Source: Chrysoporthe austroafricana
Lineage: Eukaryota > Ascomycota > Sordariomycetes > Diaporthales > Cryphonectriaceae
Reading direction: 5' to 3'
NCBI GenBank assembly: GCA_001051155.2
Contig: JYIP02000003.1
Span: 62,001-126,000 of the forward strand
Length of the DNA: 64,000 bases
The notes under the pieces are model-generated. The model saw only the letters and a list, made by a program, of their open reading frames with translations, had not been told where the DNA came from and searched no databases. Of this stretch, positions 47,496 through 59,000 are shown piece by piece; positions within the stretch are counted from its first letter, which is position 1; the number at the start of each line of letters is the position of its first letter. Made by a program: the position numbers and the translations under genes.

Positions 47496-48308
47496 ATGTC
47501 TTCTTCCACGCCTAACAAAGCCCTCGCCGAGGCTATCAAGTCGGCAGCTGATGGGAACAAACGTGATGAGCTGCAGCAACTCGTCAAAGATTGGAAGTCT
47601 CCCGACCTCGAGCCCTTACAGCCGGCATTGTTCGCAGCCCTCAGGCAGGGATACGTCGACGCTATTGACATACTTCTGAGCCGCGGATGCGAGTGCGGCT
47701 TTCATGCTACGACGGCCGCATTGGCAGGGGGCTACATTCCGGCGTTCGAGTGCATGGTCAAATACGGCTGGGACGTAAACTATAGTTTGGACCACAGAGG
47801 CGACGCGTTGATCTGTGCCCTCAGCTTTCATTCGCCTCAGCTAGCGCGCTGGCTGCTCGAGCACGGCGCCGACCCAAATGCCAATCTAGGCAGCAATCCC
47901 CTGGGCGGAACGGCCCTCGAGGCCGCCTGTGCCGCTCATACCCCGGCTGACATTATCAGTCTTCTCATACGCCGGGGGGCTAACATTGAAAGAAGTATAG
48001 CCACGCTCGCGGCTGCATGGAGTGGCCATACCGAGGCGCTGCGCGTGATCCTCGACGAAGGTGGGGCGGATGTTAATGGGATCCCCGAGGCGAGCAGCAG
48101 CGATCTGCAGAAGGAGAAGTATTGGGGAACGGCACTGCACGGGGCCGCCGCGAAGGGCGAGGCGGAGACGGTCCGCTTTTTGCTGAGTAGAGGCGCGAGG
48201 AGGAACATTCAGAACGGGGCGGGGGCGACGCCGAGAGAGACGGCGGAGCACTTTGGGCATGTCCAGTGTGTTGTAATCCTGGAAGAAGACGAGCATAGTC
48301 AGGTCTAA
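47496..48308 (+). CDS. Ankyrin-repeat protein
   Basis: 270 residues, no intron, ATG in a good context (AGAAATGTC). After a helical N-terminus there are about five ankyrin repeats: residues 43-65 (LFAALRQGYVDAIDILLSRG), 102-130 (LARWLLEHGADPNAN), 138-165 (GTALEAACAAHT and LLIRRGANIE), 168-194 (ATLAAAWSGHTEALRVIL) and 213-265 (GTALHGAAAKGEAETVRFLL, then GATPRETAEHFGH). Such proteins mediate protein-protein contacts; many are part of fungal STAND or heterokaryon-type proteins, but no extra domain is present here. No signal peptide. Intact reading frame, GC-rich. Confidence 0.88.
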   Translation: MSSSTPNKALAEAIKSAADGNKRDELQQLVKDWKSPDLEPLQPALFAALRQGYVDAIDILLSRGCECGFHATTAALAGGYIPAFECMVKYGWDVNYSLDHRGDALICALSFHSPQLARWLLEHGADPNANLGSNPLGGTALEAACAAHTPADIISLLIRRGANIERSIATLAAAWSGHTEALRVILDEGGADVNGIPEASSSDLQKEKYWGTALHGAAAKGEAETVRFLLSRGARRNIQNGAGATPRETAEHFGHVQCVVILEEDEHSQV

Positions 48309-48630
48309 GAAGATGACCAATGACAATGTGTTCGGCATTTACCCTGGAGCCACGTCTAACACTTGAGTAACAAAAGCAAGCACTATTATACCTCTCCAAG
48401 TCTTCCCGACTAGCACTGCCTTCCGAAGACTTCGTGTTCCTTGACTCCTGAAAGTGAGGTAGGAGCTCGAGCTCTCACAACTGTATAGCCCGGGGAAAAA
48501 AACACCCCACTTAGCCGGCATATACACTCCGCTTTTCAAGCTGTGTCAGTATATTCGAAATATTCTTTTGATCTAACTAGAACAAGATTCTATCTTTTAC
48601 TCGTTTTATATTTTACTCTATTTACAATCT

Positions 48631-48716
48631 TGTAATGACCACTGCAGTAGTCTTAAACCTCTGGAATACACGTGAGGTTTATGCTAACAAGAGCGGTGCC
48701 AAGTGCAGGCCTTGAA
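48631..48716 (-). repeat. Truncated LTR fragment, little or no RIP
   Basis: About 86 bp that align with one terminal part of the chromovirus LTRs. It starts TGTAATGACC..CTGCAG and contains TTTATGCTAACAAGAGCGG and TGCCAAGTGCAGGCCTTGA, compared with 53848-53935. Unlike the complete elements it has kept GC-rich words, so it is either from a differently evolved copy or too short to be recognised by RIP. Confidence 0.75.
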
Positions 48717-49689
48717 TAAGTAGCAGATAGCACAACCTCCATCCGTTATCCCCGTGTCCTCATTTTCGTATGCTTGAGAGCGTGGTACGGAGGAATGAAG
48801 ACCCTGCGCCACCGTAGTCTGGTCTCTATAATGAAGAAGCTGCTGAGCGAGGGGGGTCAAGCACTATGGCCGTAATAGTAATAAAGCATACAAGATACGG
48901 GACGAAGGGATGCTGCCGTCTTTGCCTTCTGTGCTGTTGTTAATGCATAGCCCCCGATCTAACCTGGCCCCCAATCCAACCTCATCCTCCATCTCTATGT
49001 CAGGTCCCACAATACAAACACAGTGACCGCCTTGCTTCTTTTAAGCGCTAATATGGAATGGTCCGTTCTATTATTGCACAGCATAAGCCGCAACAATTGC
49101 AGAATTTCGGTAAAAAAGAGAAAAAAGAAAAAAAGGAAAAAAAAAAAAGAAAAATTTATCCACATACCTAATATAGAGATTTATCGAGTGTGATTGATTT
49201 ACAAGCGATGAGGGGAAAGTACGGGCAAGAAAAGATTTTCACTGTAGCTTTGTACTTAATAGTACAGACAGCTTATCTACCCCTTGGAATTTCTAGCCTT
49301 ATCAAGGCACTCCTTTATTGAGCAGGCTGCTAATTAGCCTTGTCTCCAAATAGGGAAATGTGGAAGGACAGTGAAAAACTACAATCCTCTTCTGAGAGAG
49401 AAGAAAGCGGCCAAATAGAATCCCAGTATAGGGTTTAATATATAATATCTTCATAATCCACAGGAACGACTCTTCGGTTGTGCAATGGAATGTTCTCTTC
49501 TTCTGATCTATCATTGAGATCTATTCATCCTTGTTAGCATTTCGCTAGTTATCTCGACGGATCAACTGCTGAAAACTAATTCCACTTCTTTCGCTATAGT
49601 AGTGAGTTAATCAGGACACGAGATAGCTTATTTTGTGGCGAAACAGGCACTTGATATCGAGCATAGGAAAGAATAAATGAGTATTGAGA
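48717..49689. other. Gene-free stretch with A-rich tract
   Basis: Contains a purine/A-rich low-complexity tract at about 49112-49156 and then increasingly AT-rich sequence. The frame at 49302-49514 (-) has no recognisable motif. Confidence 0.4.
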
Positions 49690-49815
49690 TAGAAATCTGT
49701 CTATTACAAAAGAGAGTGAAAATAGCCGTATAATGCTTAGCTATAAATATATAGAGTACAGAAATGCTAGGGTTAGGGTGCTAGTTGCTTTACTTTTCCA
49801 TATACTCCTTACTTA
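49690..49815 (+). repeat. Short dispersed repeat, RIP-mutated copy
   Basis: Partner of 28096-28225 with mainly C to T and G to A changes. It marks the start of the right-hand AT-rich block. Confidence 0.65.
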
Positions 49816-49829
49816 ATTGGTCAAGTGCT

Positions 49830-52150
49830 TAGAGAAAAAGTGGGGTACTTTCCTGATATTTCCTTAATAAATGCCTTTACTCTTTTTTAGGATTTTCTTT
49901 TACTAAATAATAATAATAATCCATTATAGAATAGCCGTTTAATAGCTATTTCAGTTAAAAATGGATTATTAGGATAACTTTATTATCGTTCTTGATAAGT
50001 TAAATAGCTTATCTGATATTCCCGCTGCTATTAAAATATCGTGCGATAAGCCTTTTCCTTCTTTTCTTATTACCTTTTGTTATTCAATTTCTAAGGATTA
50101 TAATTAATCTGATTATAATATGCCTGATACGGATATAATAAATAGGTCGGATAAGAATCCTATAGCGCTTATTTTTAATATTTTGAATAATATGCTTTTA
50201 ATAAATAAAAATAATATTTGCTATTTTAAGTAATTTTGCGCTTAAAATATTATTAATAACTTAGCTAATCCCTTTTCCGTAGCTTTTTCTGGCCGAATAA
50301 GTACGTATAATAATCTTAATTATATTTAATTCTATTTTTTTCGTTTTGCAAAATTTGAAACTAATAACTTTAATAGCTAGAATAATAATTAGTTTAATAA
50401 TAAATACTTTTTCTTTTTATCGTATTATTCATTTAATTACTTCTTAATTTAAATAGTTCTGCTAATATTAGTTTAATTTTAAAAGAAGAAATGCATAAAT
50501 TAATTGAAAAGCAATTCGGTTAGCTATTTCAAAATATTTCGGATTTTCCCCCTGAGATTTTTTATTATAATGCTAGTCTTCCTTCCTTTATTTTATCAAA
50601 TATTCGACTTTTTTTATTTATAAAATAGCTTATTTCAAAGCGGGATAAATGCAATGCTAGAATGCGCAAATATCTTGCCGAATTGCGAAATGCTTGTCCT
50701 ATTTTGAGAGGTAAGTACAAAATAGTAAACGAATATATTTAATATCAGACTTTTCCTAATCCAAGCTTTAACAGATATATTCAATAGCAAGCTTTTGCTA
50801 ATTCAAATTTTATTTTTTCGATAAGTAAATAGGAAAAGACTAATATTGTTGCTTAAGAAGCTTTTTTTATTCTTAAGAAAGCCAAAGCAATTCTCAAAAT
50901 ACTTATTTCGATATTTAAAAAGATTATTTCGATTATTAAAGTATTATTCAATAAAGCTATTTTAGTTATAAAGACGATATTTAAGAAAGCTATTTCTATA
51001 AAAGGGAAAGCAGTATTTGCTTTTTAATTGATACTATTTAAGTCTATACGCTCGCAAATTGCTATAATTATATCGGGTAATTCTGAAAACTTAATAAATC
51101 CGCTTTATATTAGCTATATTAAAAGCTTGGCAAGTTCGAATTCTAATAGAATATATTATAAATAGAAAAGATTAAATAGCTTAAAATATATTCGTTATGC
51201 TTAAAGTTATCAATATATTTCAGTCTTTAAATATTTTATGCTATTTATAAAAAAGCTTTATAAAGCTAAAAATGAGTTCGATTCGATTATAACGGATATT
51301 AAAACTAATAAAATTGTTCTTTTTCTATATACTTTTAAAGGATTTAAGAAAGGAAAAGAGCCGGCTATAGCCAATTCTAATAAGGATAAAGAAAATCCCG
51401 GGACCTTTTATATCTTACGAATAAAGTCTTAAAAAAGAAAAGCGCTTGCGATAGCTAATTCAAATATTGCTATTGCTAATCCTTAATTTAATCCGATTGT
51501 ATTAAGCAAAACGAGATTGAAATACGCTATTTGAGCTTAAAAAGCTGCATTTAAGCATTTCGAATCTAGTAATTTTAAGCCTATAGATAATAAGTTCGAA
51601 CGCTTGGAAAAGCTGCAAAATAAGCTAGAAAAGCAAGAGATAGAAAGGGCTTAGAATTCGAAAAAATAGAAATATATTCCTGCTTCCGCTATTATCCCCC
51701 AGAATGCTATTCTTTAGCCAGTTGCTATACAGCTTGTTTCAGTTCTTTATACTAGCCGGTTATTTAAGGATTGGCATTTTAAGCGTAAAGCTGCTATTAT
51801 AAATATTCGCAAAATTCTTAATTGCTTTAACCCTTTGCCGGATACTTGATCCTGGCTCGTTTTCTTTGAAAAAGTTAATTATTATTAAGTTGCCGGGCTA
51901 TTTTCAAATAGATATAAGGTCTGAACGTATAGGTCGTATTAAAAAAAGCTCGGATAAGCTATAGCTTTATTTAAAACAAATGAAATATACGTTAGGCTTA
52001 TAAGTTTTCTCTTTTCAATTTCCTTTCGAAACCTCGTATTGCATATCCTATAAGTTTAGAATTGCTCTAAAATGCTCGAACTGGGCTCGATTGAAGTTTT
52101 TTATTAGCCTATTTATTAATATATCTTATATTCGCAAATACGATATAATA
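49830..52150 (+). other. RIP-degraded sequence with unidentified coding relics
   Basis: AT-rich, with + strand stretches that read like protein between stops. Examples are MLFIKKLYKAKNEFDSIIT at 51238 and, near 51690-51850, ASAIIPQNAIL and DWHFKRKAAIINIRKIL. Lys/Glu-rich stretches at 50850-51010 and 51590-51660 suggest a gag-like or structural protein. No family was recognised; it may belong to the transposon next to it or to a separate one. Confidence 0.35.
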
Positions 52151-52199
52151 AAAGTTTTTTTTTAATATTCTTACTTTAATTATATTTGCTAGATATCGA

Positions 52200-53640
52200 T
52201 ATAGCGAAACTTAATATTAATTCTCTCGTATTCAGATATTATTAAGCGGATAGTCTGGTTATTATTGCAAAATAGTTTCTATAATTCGCTTAAATTTAAA
52301 GTTAAATTTCTGAATAAGCATTGCAAAAAGATTATTTCTTTCGCAATAATAGATAAGGCATTTAGTTTAGCTTTTATTATAAAAGTCGAAATTGTACTTT
52401 ATTTTGCCGATTTCTAATATATTAGCTTTCCAAAAAGGGTTATTATATATCCGTATATAGATTTTCTATTTTTAATATCGTTTGCAAACGAAGCATTTCT
52501 AGTTATAAGCAGTGCTTAAGTTTCAGAATGGCTTTTTCTATACTGAATAGCCAAAAACTTCGTAATATATAGATAATATATAATTCAGTCTGCCGCTTTT
52601 ATATATTCAAGTTTAAGATTTATTATAAATTTTAATAGCAAAGCGTATGCAAAAGCTATATCTGGATATATTATAATTGCTATATATAAGATAAATCCTA
52701 CTTTCTTTTAATATATCTTGATTTGGCTTTTTAGAGCTTGCCCGGTAAACTTTTCCAGAATCCCAAGTTTAAGAAATATATATAGAAAAGCGGCTTTATT
52801 ATTAATAAGCTTAAACTTGCTTATTATTTTATCGATATACGAATCGTAAATTAAGTTTATAATATGCTATTTCCGGTTTCGGAATATACGTATTCTTAAA
52901 AACCATTCCGCAGCTCTTTAATTCTTAACTTTATACTTTTCGTAAATGCCGTTCTTTATTTTTATAACCTTTTTTATATATTCTTTAAGGTAAATAAAGA
53001 GAATATTATCTATATAGAATAGAATAATTAATTTGTCGTTTGTATTAATAAAAATATAAAGCTCTTCCGGAAAAGCTTTCAGGCTAAACTCGAAAAGCAT
53101 TAAATAAAAATCTTTATATTAAAGCAATAGAAAATCTCTTAAACTATATAATACTTTCGATAGCATTGCAACCTTGCTTTATTCCTTAAACCTATCTAAT
53201 AATTTATAGAATATAGTTTCCGAGCCGTTTCTACTAGCATTTAGAAATGTACTTATTATATCCATTTAGTCGATTTTAAAGTCGAAATATGCTGCTATAG
53301 CTATAAAAATACAAAAAGTATGCATTATTAATATAGCAATATATATATCTTATATTATATTTAGCTTTTATAAGTTATTATATATAAATTGGAGCTTTAA
53401 AAGAGCTAAAATAGCCGTTTTTATTAAGCTTATATTTGTATATTCATTTGAATAGAAAAGGTATAAATATTGCTTTTTTATGCTCGGTTATTTTTTATAT
53501 TCCCATTTTTATAAATCCCCGGAATTCTGCTTTTATAGCTTTAAGCTATTAAGCTTAATAAAAGCCTTTTCGGGCTTTATTCCAATTCTTTAATAAAAGA
53601 AGAAAATTATTATTATATTTCTTTCTATTAGTTTTTAGAA
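52200..53640 (-). mobile_element. Ty1/copia retrotransposon remnant (RT and RNase H)
   Basis: On the - strand, the RT reads FDFKIDQMDIISTFLNA, then KVAMLSKVLYSLRDF, then FPEELYIFINTNDKLIILFYIDNILF (catalytic box YIDN for YVDD), and AAEWFLRIRIF, at about 52700-53320. RNase H follows at about 52240-52690 (NASFANDIKNRKSIYGYII and SKAKLNALSIIAKEI-type blocks, IRLIISEYERINIKFRYIDI). Stops replace Gln codons. Integrase, gag and LTRs were not found, and the 5' side ends at the small repeat near 53.69 kb. Confidence 0.85.
52918..53100 (-). pseudogene. Copia reverse transcriptase catalytic-core fragment
   Basis: The longest open piece (60 codons) of the copia RT. It contains FSLKAFPEELYIFIN and the active-site box FYIDNILF, where the second Asp of the usual YVDD is Asn. 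Confidence 0.8.
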
Positions 53641-53847
53641 TTGCTAACGGAAAAGCAAACAAATGCTTTTACTAAAAATAAGAAGCGCTTTTTTTTTAAT
53701 GGTAAACGTACTGAAATATATTATAAAGCATGCTTTTCTTAAGAAAGTAAACTACGCTAAAAGCCTATCAAGGCATTATATAGGCCTTTCGGTAAAAGTA
53801 TAGCATCCACTTAGTAAATTCATTGTATATTTACTAGGGAATTTATT

Positions 53848-54319
53848 TGTTATAAACGCTGCAGCAAGTCCTAAAACGTACTGTAAAGTCAAGAGATTTA
53901 TGCTAACAAAAGCGGTGCCAAGTACAGGTCTTGAGCTCCAGGACGGGATTACTTATATATCGCAATATTCATAAGCTAATGCGGCTATTAATAATAGGGT
54001 CCAATTGATACTTAAATTGATAACTGGGAAACTTATAACTGTTTCCCTAATAAGTGCCTGAATACTATCTATATACTTTTGTTATAATTGGGGCTTATTG
54101 GCTTACCAGGTAAGCTGGTAAGCATGGCTTACTGGCTTACCAGGTAAGCTGGTAAGTATGGCTTACTAGCTTACTAGGTAAGCTAGTAATCCTTATTTTA
54201 TTTAACCCTAGCCTTTGCGTAATCCTGGGAGTTATACTTTTTCTTCTGGGGTATCTCTAATGGTAGGTCGTTTGTCTATTTCTTCCCCCGCCCCTGGTTC
54301 CACTTGTAGGTTTACGATA
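53848..54319 (-). repeat. 3' LTR of copy D
   Basis: 472 bp. On the + strand it starts TGTTATAAACGCTGCAGC and ends GTAGGTTTACGATA. It contains three 34 bp palindrome-rich units (54092-54190). Confidence 0.92.
54092..54190. repeat. Palindromic 34 bp minisatellite in the LTR of D
   Basis: Three tandem units built on GGCTTACTGGCTTACCAGG followed by TAAGCTGGTAAGCAT. Each holds the near-palindrome GCTTACCAGGTAAGC. The LTRs of copy C have fewer units, which accounts for most of the length difference between 430 and 472 bp. Confidence 0.8.
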
Positions 54320-54496
54320 TTATTCCCTTTCTTATCGGTTTTGATATCCTTATCAATTCTTATAAGAATTTCGCAATCTCTTTTTCGTTCTCGTGCTTTC
54401 CTAATCAGGATATCGGGTAGGGTACAAAAGAATCGTTCATTCAAAACTTAGCGGCGCGATTCTCTTTTAGAGGCAATCCTTCAATATGCCGTAACG

Positions 54497-55000
54497 ATAC
54501 CTTCTTGCTCTTTCTGTAAAGGGCATAGGATACCTGTTTGCCAGGTTTCTGAACGAGATTCTTTTCGCTATTCGGAATGCGTGCGACTTAATCGCTTATG
54601 CTATAACGTGCTAGGCGTTTCCCCTGACGAGCTTCGCAAGATAGCTTGCCGTTATTAAGAGTTGGAAAACGAATTGGAAGCGGCGGAAGAGAAAGTTTTC
54701 CGGCTTCGCTATTAGAAGCGTATATAGTACGAGAAGATGATACGGGCTGTTCGTTGTAGGCTATCTAGCCTGGAGGAGTTAGAACGGTTGGAGGCTGAAA
54801 AGGCTGAAAAGGAAGGGCGTAAGGCTGCAGAGGAATATCGGATTGCGGAAGTCCTGGTTCCCGAAAGCCTTTTCCCTAAAGGTTTTAATCTAGATATTGC
54901 CTTACAATAATTCGGTTCGGAATCCGACTAGCCCGTACTGGACCTTAGGCCTGAATATTCGGGTTTTGCAGATTTTTCGGGTACCGGCTTTTCTTCTTAA
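54497..55000 (+). pseudogene. Antisense Zn2Cys6-like / coiled-coil ORF of copy D
   Basis: 168 codons, exactly the length found in copy C, on the strand opposite to pol. The start codon is ATA where C has ATG. It reads PSCSFCKGHRIPVC, then RYSECVRLNRLC, then LENELEAAEEKVFRL and LSSLEELERLEAEKAEKEGR, and ends near ADFSGTGFSS. Six cysteine positions can be placed if Tyr in RYSEC is a former Cys. Stops are TAA/TAG at Gln positions, with no indel. The cluster plus coiled coil resembles the N-terminus of fungal zinc-cluster regulators, but nothing else supports that role. Confidence 0.65.
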
Positions 55001-55820
55001 GGGATTTGAATAAATAGGGCTTTTATAGGCTTATTCTTTTTCATTATTATTTGTCTAAGTAATCTGCTAACGCTCGAAATATATTTTGTAAGTTGGATTT
55101 GAGTTCCTATAAGTTCTTACTTGCCGGGTAGCCCTTTCATTTGATAAGGTATTTGGGATTGTAATTTAATTTTCAATACTTAAGGATTCGTTCGATTTCG
55201 TATTCTAGTTCGTTACTTTCGACCTGAATAGTTTTGTCTGTTTTGGTTAATTTTAGTACTGGCTCGAAGAATGAAATATAGAATACCGGGTGGATTCTCA
55301 TTCTATAGAGTAGCGCAAGTTCGAAATTGATATTCGAGATTTTCCTTAAGATCTTGAATAGTCTTATTTTCTTATGATCTAGTAAGTGGGAAGGTCTCGT
55401 TATTCTAATGTATTCTTTTTGTCGAATAAGGTAGACTTTATCCTTTTCTTATAGGATTGGTCCTTTAATCCTTTTGGAATTAATATATCTTATCATTCTT
55501 TCTTGCACGAACTCTAATTCTTTCTGGAATTCTTCCTGAACTTTCTTAATTTTTCTAATTCGTCTATTTGCAGCTTCTGCATTTGCTCTTAGTATCTTAT
55601 CGTAATAGGCTATCGGATTATAGCTATAGAATGCGTAGAATAATAACTTTTTCGTTATATTTATATTCGTACTATTATATGCAAATTGCGTTAAGGGTAA
55701 GAGGTTAACCCAGTTATCTTATTCGTAATTTATATAGTATTATAGATATTGCTTAATAATCTGGTTAGTTTTTTCCGTTTGTCCGTCCATTTGCAAATAA
55801 AATGCTATAGATATTCTTTA

Positions 55821-56036
55821 TTATATTCCGAATAGCTTTATAAATAAAGTCCAAAAGTTTGATACGAACTTTCTATCTCTATCGGAAATAATTTCCTTGG
55901 GCATGCTATAATTGGTTATAACCGTTCTAAAGAACGTATATACAAGTTCTTCTGCTATACTGCTTTCTTTATAAGGGAAAAAGTAAGTATACTTGCTCAG
56001 TTTGCAAACCATTACTAAAATGCTATCGTATTGCAT
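55821..56036 (-). pseudogene. Integrase catalytic-core fragment of copy D
   Basis: 71 open codons. MVCKLSKYTYFFPYKESS is followed by the block with MPKEIISDRDRKFVSNFW, including the catalytic Asp in SDRD. It aligns codon by codon with 1790-2005 of copy A. Confidence 0.9.
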
Positions 56037-59000
56037 TTTAGTTAAAGGTTTTCGTAAGAAAGGTAGCTTAATAATGAAATCCCAGCTAATAGATTGCCAA
56101 ATTGCTATCGGGATAGGAAATAATTAGAGTAATCTATAGGGCTTGTAATGTTCGATCTTATTTTTCTTGCAGCTATTGCATTCTCGTAAGATTTTTTCAA
56201 TTTTTCGTCTGAATCCTGGCAAGTTCCAATATCTCTTAATTCTTTCGTAAATAGCTCTGATTCCTTAATAACCATATGCTAGTATACTGTATATAGTCCT
56301 GATATATTTGTCCTGTTTTTCAGGGGTTATATTTTCAGGATTTCTTCCCTGATTTTCGATTTTGATAATCGTATTGAATTCTCTTATTTCGTTTATTAGG
56401 CTGCTGTTTTTATCCTGCTTGAAAATATTTTGTAATTTTTTGGGTTTTATATTTTAATAATCTATTCGCCTGCTAAAGGCGTCTGCTTTGCCGTTTTCTA
56501 ATCCCTTGCAATATACTATTTTTAAGTTAAATTATAAGAGGAATTCTGCCCATTTAACTTATTATTTATTCAGGACTTTTATCGTTATGAATATTATTAA
56601 GTTCTTATAATCTGAATATACTATTATCTGATATTTTATTTCAATTAGATAGTATTGCTATTTTTCAAATGCTTTAATAATCGCTATTAGTTCTTTATCT
56701 GGAATGCCGTAATTGAGCTCTGGGCCGTTCAGCTTTTTTGAGAAGTTGCTTACGATCCTAAAGCGTTTTTGGTTATCTTGTTAGCCTAGTTATTTGCTAA
56801 ATGCGTAATCCGATATATCGATTTCAATTTCAAATAGTTTATTTGGGTCTGCTTTGCAAAATATAGGTTCTGATATAATTTGTTTTTTAATTTTATCGAA
56901 TGCTTCTTATGCTTCCCTAGTCCATTCGAATTTGCAGTCTTTTTTCGTAAAGTCCGTAAATAGGCGTGCAATCTTGCTATAATCCCGAATGAATTATCGG
57001 TAGAAATTGGCATATTTAAGGAATGCTCTAATTTCCTTAATCTTTTTTAGTACAGGCTATTCTTTTATTGCTCGAACCTTATTTTTTTGTATACTGATTT
57101 GTCTTAGTTCGATAGTATAGCCCAAGTAATTAACTTTTTGCTAATAGAACTGGCATTTGCTTAATTTTACGAGGAACTTATTATTCTATAGCGTCTGAAA
57201 TACTTATCGTACGTACTATTTGTATAATGCGAAGTCTTTGGAATAAATAAGGATATCATTAAGATAAACGATAACGATAGTATCCAGGTATTCGTAAAGG
57301 ATATCGTTAATCATTTCTTGGAAAGATGCAAGTGCATTAGTCAATCCAAAAAGTAAGATTACGTATTCGAAATATCCGTAGCGAGTCCTGAAAGCTGTTT
57401 TCCAAATATTATCTTCCTTGATTCGAATATAATAATATCCTTTTTTGAGATCCAGAATAATGAACTATTCTATTCCTATTAACCGATCTCGCATTTCTTC
57501 TATTAGTAATAAGGGGTATCGATTCTTAATCGTAATATCGTTAAGTTGCTAGTAATTTACGCAAAGTCGTAATTTGCCGTTTTTTTTCGGAACGAACAGG
57601 ATTGGGTATCCTGCTAATAATCGTAATTTGCGTATATAGCTTCTCTTGAGATTTTCGTCGATATATTCTTTAAATGCCTTGAGTTTTGCTTGGTCAAGCT
57701 TGTAAATAGAATAGTTCTGTAACTTTGTTTTTTCTCTTAATAGGATCTTATAGTCGAAAGGGCTATGCTCGGGTAAGCCGTTATCGAATTTTCCTTGCTA
57801 TAGTTTCTTGAATTCGTAATATTCCCGTAATATATTTTTGAGGTCTAGTAATAGGCCTTTTTCATCCTCTATTACTTGTAGGAATATAAGGTATCGCTAT
57901 ACGTATCTTGCTTCGCTAGCCTCTTATCTTTAAGGCTTTTTCGTTTCTGGTAATCTCAGGTACTTATCGGGTACCGAGCTAAATTGTTTTCTGGCATATT
58001 CGTGCTATAAGAGCTATATTTCTTTGTAATTCCATAATCCATACTTTTTCGTATTGTTTCGTACTTATCTAATCTTCTGTTAATTGGTAATTATTTATAG
58101 TTTTGGTCCGTTCTTAACTTTTGTCCGGAAATTCAAAGTATCCGTAACCCTTCTCTATATCGTAGCTTGCTTTCCTGCCTTAAAGGTATTCGTAAGCCTA
58201 TTTGAGCGCATTTTATTTATGCCGTTCTCAGTAACTAAGTCTTTTCCTTTATTAATAATTGCAACCCTTTCAGTAAATACGGCTTATTCCTATAAAATCT
58301 GGCCAATAGTCCAATTAATTCGAAAGTTGTATTTTTTAAGCCAAGGTATTCTCAAGATTAATTCATGCTATGCTATATCCGTAATATCAAAGGTAACGTT
58401 TGCCGTAAGGCTTTGGATCGAGATAAGTAGATAATTAGTTTCCATATCGATTATATTTAAGTTGTACGCAACCGATTTTCTTTCCATAGTATTGAGTCTG
58501 TAAGGATTTTTCTTTTGCATCCAAGGAATTCGTTCCTTATTAATAACTTCTAGCGAGATGAAATTTCCTTATACGCCGCTATCCAATAGTGCGCTATATC
58601 GTTATCCTTTAATATATACGTCCAGAATGATATGTTCCTTATTTCCTTTGCTAATAGCATATAAGGACCTCTTAATCCTGATTGGCTGCTATCCTATTAT
58701 AAGCGATCCTTCCCTTTTGGGGTATTTTGGGCGTTTCTTGCTGCTTATTATGCTAGCCTTTTTGCTTGAGCATGGCTTTGCTGCCGATTCTTTTCGATTT
58801 TCTGCAGCTTATGCCAGTCTTTAGCTTTATCCTATGCATATATAGAATATGCTATTATATAGCATTATCCCCATATAATCTTTTTGTCGATGCATACTTG
58901 TAGGCAGTTATCGGGTAATCCTATATATGCATTATTATTTTCGATATGCAAGACTCTTTTATGCTTTCCTCTTTCTTCCGTAACGGGATAGATCAATTGG

